Under the pieces are notes generated by a model that was given only the letters and a program-made list of their open reading frames with translations, ran no database searches and was not told the DNA's origin. From assembly GCA_026770615.1 (NCBI GenBank), contig MU631445.1, positions 186,781-205,115 of the forward strand: 18,335 nt of DNA, written 5' to 3'. The stretch is from Pavlovales sp. CCMP2436. Lineage: Eukaryota > Haptophyta > Pavlovophyceae > Pavlovales. This document shows positions 14,699-18,335 of this stretch, in pieces. Position 1 is the first letter of the stretch. Every line of letters starts with the position of its first letter. Position numbers and translations under genes: made by a program.

Positions 14699-15951
14699 AT
14701 GACAGCTCGAGACGTGGACATCACTGACCTGTCACCAGCGGAGCAAGCTATCCTCCAAGGAACACAGGTGCCGGGTCTAGAAAAATGCAAACGACTGGAC
14801 AAACTCCTCGCAGAAGAGGCCAAGAAGCGGCTCGACAACCTAAACCATGAGATCCGTGACGAAGTACTAGTCATGCTGATCAAGGCCCTTAAAAGTGAAC
14901 TCGAGGGGCCCATACGTGTCCGGTATGTCACCAGATATAACCAAGCCTTCCTGAAGGGGCGTCATTCAATTACAAATGCCCTTTATATGCCGATTTGTAA
15001 TGCACCTCGGAAAATACAGGTAGCAGTGGATGGATCACACAAGGTTCTTGAAGATGGTACTCAGGTGGCCTCTGGGGCATGTGCCTATATAATTACCAAT
15101 CGCTTCGCGCACCCTCCAACAGAAGAGGTGCACATCGTCTATTCCACCTTTGACGGTGAGCAGGATGTAGCCAATGGAGAAATTAGCGGACTATCCCTTG
15201 CTCTACAATGGCTAAAAGGGGAGGATAATCTCCAGATCGGATGGGACCACCTAAATGGGGTCAAGCAAGCCCATCACACCATCCCAAACACCAAGTGCAC
15301 CGGGAGACCGCACGGCATGACCGCTGAAAGTTCTCACGCCTACCACCAAAATCCCCACATGACAACAGCCCTAGCACTCATCGAGCAGGCCCTGAGCAAC
15401 AAACCCGTAAAATCGAGCACACGTCGGCGCACGACCTAGACAAGGAAATGGAAAAACAACACGTCCGTATTAACCCATCATGGCGCGAAACCACGAACAC
15501 ATATGTTGTAGAATCCCAGACCATAAACAAGATCAGAACTCGAATGGAAGGAATAGACCATCATATGGATGACCTTGTGATGCTCAATGCCATGGCCGAC
15601 TGGGGTGCCAAACAGGTCACTATACACGGGAAAACGGATGGCCAACATCTACAAAAACCAGCCCTCACCCCAGGAAAGTACATGGTTACGACTCCCTCCG
15701 GGGATATCCAAAGAGCCGACGAGTCGCACCTCCGCAAAGGTGTTGCTGCGCGCATTAGGAGGCAGTTGGTCGAGGAGATCATTGCCAATAGGCCAGGTAA
15801 ATATGCCATTAAAGGGAACACAGCCGCAGGGAGAATGAGTCTGAACATATGCTGGCCCGATCCACATGGCCGGAACAACTACCGAACTTCATGCTACAAT
15901 TCATATCGGGATCGATATGGTACAATGCTGATATTGCAGCCGAGTTCCTAG
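14699..15951 (+). pseudogene. LINE RNase H domain, frameshifted
   Basis: KIQVAVDGSHKVLEDGTQVA supplies the first Asp, ANGEISGLSLALQWL the Glu, and LQIGWDHLNGVKQA the second Asp. RKIEHTSAHDLDKEM (His) and DLVMLNAMADWGAKQV (final Asp, N..AD..AK) follow after a frameshift near 15410. The catalytic set D-E-D-(H)-D can therefore be read, but only across two frames. The sequence after about 15620 leads to the zinc knuckle, with another frameshift near 15850. Confidence 0.75.
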
Positions 15952-16847
15952 AATTTGGCCATTACAGGGCAATTCTGGGAGGAAAGTCCACCAAGATGAG
16001 CATGAAGTGCCCTCTGTGTGTGGCAGCAGGAGAACGATGGCCAGGGAAGGACTCCAGAAACCATTTATTTCGGGGATGCCCTGAGACAGCTGCTATTCGT
16101 GTAGCACTCAAACAGGCCCTGCTTGCAGCAGTGGAAGAGGCCACTGAAGACAACATCTCTAAAGGCGGAGCCCGCTCCGCCGCATCAGCAGTCATGGCGA
16201 GGGAGGACTACTATGCGGGACAGATAGACCAGAAGGTTAAAGATCTCATAGACCAGGATAGATCGAGCTCTGCACAAGGCAGCTGGAAAGACGATGAAGG
16301 CCGACCCATAGTGATCAAGCGCGGGCTGCTGCAGAAGAAGGTGGTATCAAGCAGCCTCAGAATGCACTGCAAACGGAGGACAGCCCTGCTGCGAATGCAG
16401 ATGAAGGCTGGAGATAAACCCATCGTACAGCACGGCCAACACTTTTACATGCTTGCCAATAGAGACAGCAAGGTTAGAAAGGTGTTACTGCAAGGGCTTA
16501 TAGTCACCCAGGCAAGCCCGATCAGCCCACCGCCAAAGAAAGCCAGTGGTGGCACTGGCCGGGTTGTTATTACTATCGGGGTACCTAACACTAGGACTAA
16601 CACCTCACTACCCAACCCAGCGGGCCCACGGGCAGCAGGAAGAAAGGCTAACAGAGCACAAAAAGCCCCTACAGAGGAAGAAGCCGTCACAATCACTGGA
16701 GAACTACGGACAAGCGAACCGGCTGGCAACCTTAGAGCGCTACTGGCAAGTGTAAACCTAACCCACGCAAGCATACAAGGTGATGGAAACTGCCTCCCCT
16801 ACGCTGTGCTGAGAAGCGGAAGGCGGTTAGCTGGGAGGCAGCCATAG
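15849..16847 (+). pseudogene. LINE zinc knuckle and start of OTU protease
   Basis: MSMKCPLCVAAGERW...NHLFRGCPE is a CX2CX14HX4C knuckle, the type found after the RT/RNase H of many LINEs. A helical region rich in Lys/Arg (KRGLLQKKVVSSSLRMHCKR) and a Pro/Ser linker follow, then ASIQGDGNCLPYAVL, the OTU signature. The frame breaks near 16820. I see no restriction-like endonuclease motif (a PD-D/E-x-K core) between the knuckle and the OTU domain. Confidence 0.75.
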
Positions 16848-17347
16848 CACTACGAAATGCGGCAATCACACATGCCCGCAGCCTCCCGCAACACATCCAG
16901 GAACAGTTGAATCTACGCAAACCGGAGAACGTAGGTGACCCTTTGGGCAACAACCTTGACCACCGGATAATCCGAAACGTTTGCCCAATCGAAGCACAAG
17001 CAAAGTACGGGCCGCCTCACTTCGGACCAAATCAGGCAGCATGGATGAACGATAACATGCTCCACAGCATCGCCACATGCGTAGGCAAAGATGTGGTTCT
17101 AATCTAGAGACTGGAGCAGGGGCGAGTGCATGAATTCATCGCTATATACCGCGCCGAGCCTCTGAACGGCCTCTTACCATACAGCGCAAACGGAAACGGG
17201 TGGACAGCCCGGCCTGGAGCTAACGTGAAATCCTTACCCGAGCTTATCGCAGAGTCGCGCAACGGAGGAAGGATGATATGCGTAATCTCCATCGATGAAG
17301 GAAAGACACACTTTGAAGCAATAGATGACAGTCTGACCCAAGGATAA
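16762..17347 (+). pseudogene. OTU-type cysteine protease domain at the LINE C-terminus
   Basis: The catalytic Cys loop is GDGNC (Asp 16782-16784, Cys 16791-16793). After a frameshift near 16820 it continues as KAVSWEAAIALRNAAI and AAWMNDNMLHSIATCVGKDV, the helix/strand typical of OTU. The last motif is GRMICVISIDEGKTHFEAID, where the His of THFEA (17309-17311) is the predicted catalytic His. An in-frame TAG at 17105-17107 splits it; TAA ends it at 17345-17347. OTU enzymes normally cleave ubiquitin; the role in a retroelement is unknown to me. Confidence 0.75.
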
Positions 17348-17675
17348 GAATCCAGAAATTAAGACTGACGAAACAAAAACGGCGAGGGGAGAGGAGAGGG
17401 GGAAGGTGAGAGCGAGGGTGAGGGCGTGGTGGAGATGGGAACGGTGGCAGCGGCAGCCGCAGCAGCTCGAGAGAAGAAGACGGCAAGCTGTGGTGAAAGT
17501 CGAACGTGGGCGGCTTGGACGACGACGACAGCGGTACATGGAAGGCGGCGGCGGCGGCGACAATGTGGCAAAGACATCGGCGTGTCCGGCATCTCAACGA
17601 TGTAATTTTTTTCAGTGGTGGTCACGAAGACCTGCTGGAACGGCGGATTCACTTGCGAAAGTGACGTCGTTATGA
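17348..17675. other. Purine-rich GC stretch, probable LINE 3' UTR or unassigned
   Basis: Plus is GAGGG/GGCGG-rich (17380-17560), then balanced sequence with TGACGTCG at 17662. On minus the frame is open from about 17705 to 17359 and would encode an Ala/Pro/Ser/Arg-rich peptide resembling local host composition. There is no ATG or splice evidence that decides it. It could be the 3' UTR of the LINE or remains of another host exon. Confidence 0.3.
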
Positions 17676-17714
17676 ACCGACGACGACGAAAGGACTCGAG
17701 CGGAATGAATTATA

Positions 17715-17940
17715 ATAAAAAGCATGCACGTTTCCCCCACAGTGACTACCTGAACTAGTTACTCGTAAAACTATGTGCCCCCCTCCAGATTTCCTCCAGC
17801 TCTCAACCGAATTTTAACTGTTCCTGCTCTGATTTCTAGTTTTGATCCGAGACGAAGTCCAAAGAGGGGGGTGGGGAAGGGGCGTGCGGACTCGTACGTG
17901 ATTTCAAATATCGCCCGCTCGCTAGCTACCAAGGCGGTTA
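17715..17940. other. Spacer without recognisable gene
   Basis: Mixed composition, with no long open frame, no repeat family and no RNA gene that I can recognise. On the original (pre-LINE) chromosome this would be the region directly upstream of the BRCT gene's first visible exon, so it may hold its promoter or 5' exon. No motif proves that. Confidence 0.4.
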
Positions 17941-18106
17941 CAGGGGATCGCGGGCAATAAGAACGGCGCTCTTTGAGGCTGAGGCTGAGTTTCTTAGCAA
18001 ATTACATACAAACAATGCTTTAATTTGTTTAAATTACATACAAACAATGCAAAAATAGAGGCTCAGTTCCTTAACACGACGGTTTCTTATTGCCCGCGAT
18101 CCCCTG
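17941..18106. mobile_element. MITE with 23-bp perfect terminal inverted repeats and TA flanks
   Basis: The left end CAGGGGATCGCGGGCAATAA-GAA (17941-17963) is the exact reverse complement of 18084-18106. Both sides are flanked by TA (17939-17940 and 18107-18108), the target duplication of the Tc1/mariner (IS630) superfamily. The 166-bp element has no coding capacity. It contains a 20-bp perfect direct repeat internally. Terminal sequence beginning CAG fits pogo/mariner-like ends, but the family is not identified. Confidence 0.85.
17999..18050. repeat. 20-bp perfect direct repeat inside the MITE
   Basis: aaattacatacaaacaatgc occurs at 17999-18018 and 18031-18050, with a 32-bp period. In mariner-type elements, subterminal repeats can be transposase-binding sites, but here the copies are central, so a simple internal duplication is equally likely. 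Confidence 0.9.
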
Positions 18107-18145
18107 TACCTTTCACCACTTTCATTGCTTTTCATTCATAGTTAA

Positions 18146-18334
18146 CTAACTCGAAAGACAGGGAAAAATATATATATCTTGCAAATCGCATTCTGCCCAA
18201 GCTATTACACTGACAATAATGTTGCCCTCCCCCCCGGCGTTGCGCGCCGGGCAAAGCCCCTCGAGGCCGAGTATCTCAGGAAAGCTCGTGCCCAGGACAG
18301 GGTATTCGGCCTCGCACTACCCGGCCCCCACCTA
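18146..18334 (+). other. Open frame running to the right edge, unknown
   Basis: One plus frame is open for about 62 codons and ends ...ALPPGVARRAKPLEAEYLRK and ARAQDRVFGLALPGPHL at the window edge. There is no ATG in this frame, and the minus strand is also partly open. I do not recognise it. It could be the start of a transposon gene, a host exon or a structured RNA (see the stem at 18262-18314). Confidence 0.2.
18233..18251. other. GC-rich hairpin CCCGGCG / CGCCGGG
   Basis: A 7-bp perfect stem with the five-base loop ttgcg. It precedes a second, longer potential stem at 18262-18314. Confidence 0.5.
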
Positions 18335-18335
18335 A

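Larger units (their letters stand above)
13618..17675 (+). mobile_element. 5'-truncated, decayed non-LTR retrotransposon (LINE) with RNase H and OTU protease
   Basis: The domain order on plus is RT catalytic box onward, RT thumb, RNase H, CCHC zinc knuckle and OTU cysteine protease. The 5' half (endonuclease, RT fingers) is absent, typical of LINE 5' truncation. At least three in-frame stops and four frameshifts are visible, so the copy is dead. Base composition is clearly less GC-rich than the host exons. A 20-nt near-identical direct repeat (19/20) lies at each flank (13598-13617 and 17695-17714). The 3' limit is uncertain: after the OTU stop at 17347 there is a purine-rich stretch that may be 3' UTR. 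RNase H-bearing LINE clades known in green algae, such as Dualen/RandI, are candidates, but the clade is not established here. Confidence 0.8.

Noticed and set aside
15849..16847. A restriction-like endonuclease domain in the LINE, expected for Dualen/R2-type elements
   Set aside because: Past the CCHC knuckle I find no PD-D/E-x-K core, so assignment to a restriction-endonuclease clade is not supported by this copy.
18262..18314. Resemblance of caggaaagctcgtgccc to the conserved core of RNase P or MRP RNA
   Set aside because: The match is short, the other conserved regions are not visible and the window ends; not enough to call an RNA gene.

Overview
The window looks like nuclear DNA of a eukaryotic alga, most likely of the green lineage. 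Exons are extremely GC-rich and low in complexity, with Ala, Pro, Gly, Gln and Ser runs. Spliceosomal GT-AG introns are AT-rich and built from trinucleotide repeats and poly-A/poly-T tracts. The left-hand gene resembles a conserved plant/algal protein family as I remember it. No prokaryotic operon, CRISPR array, rRNA or tRNA is visible. The lineage is an inference; no species marker is present.

Layout. (1) Positions 1-1065, plus strand: the 3' part of a two-exon gene for a conserved, uncharacterised, probably beta-propeller-like protein. (2) 1066-1576: a tail-to-tail intergenic spacer. (3) 1577 to about 13540, minus strand: one very large gene with at least ten exons. Its reading phases agree across all nine introns, giving roughly 3,200 residues. 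The protein is almost entirely disordered and ends in a tandem BRCT module of 53BP1/Crb2/Rad9 type. It also carries NLS-like basic clusters, a TQ cluster, Ser/Thr-Pro arrays and a SUMO-interacting-like motif. Together these suggest a DNA-damage checkpoint mediator or scaffold. (4) About 13618-17675, plus strand, antisense to the BRCT gene and just upstream of its first visible exon: a 5'-truncated, decayed non-LTR retrotransposon. Its order is RT (FMDD), thumb, RNase H, CCHC zinc knuckle and a C-terminal OTU-type cysteine protease. (5) 17941-18106: a small MITE with 23-bp perfect terminal inverted repeats flanked by TA. (6) The right edge holds two potential stem-loops and an open frame of unknown nature.

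The most interesting signal is in the introns of the BRCT gene. Several are bounded by direct repeats that span the splice sites, 8 to 17 bp long. In two cases a poly(A) tract on the opposite strand lies immediately before the right-hand repeat copy. That is the layout of a retroposed sequence with a target-site duplication, inserted antisense and used as an intron. Two introns look composite, as if insertions had repeatedly hit an existing splice junction. Eight of the nine introns are phase 0. This suggests intron gain or growth by insertion (introner-like) rather than ancestral introns.
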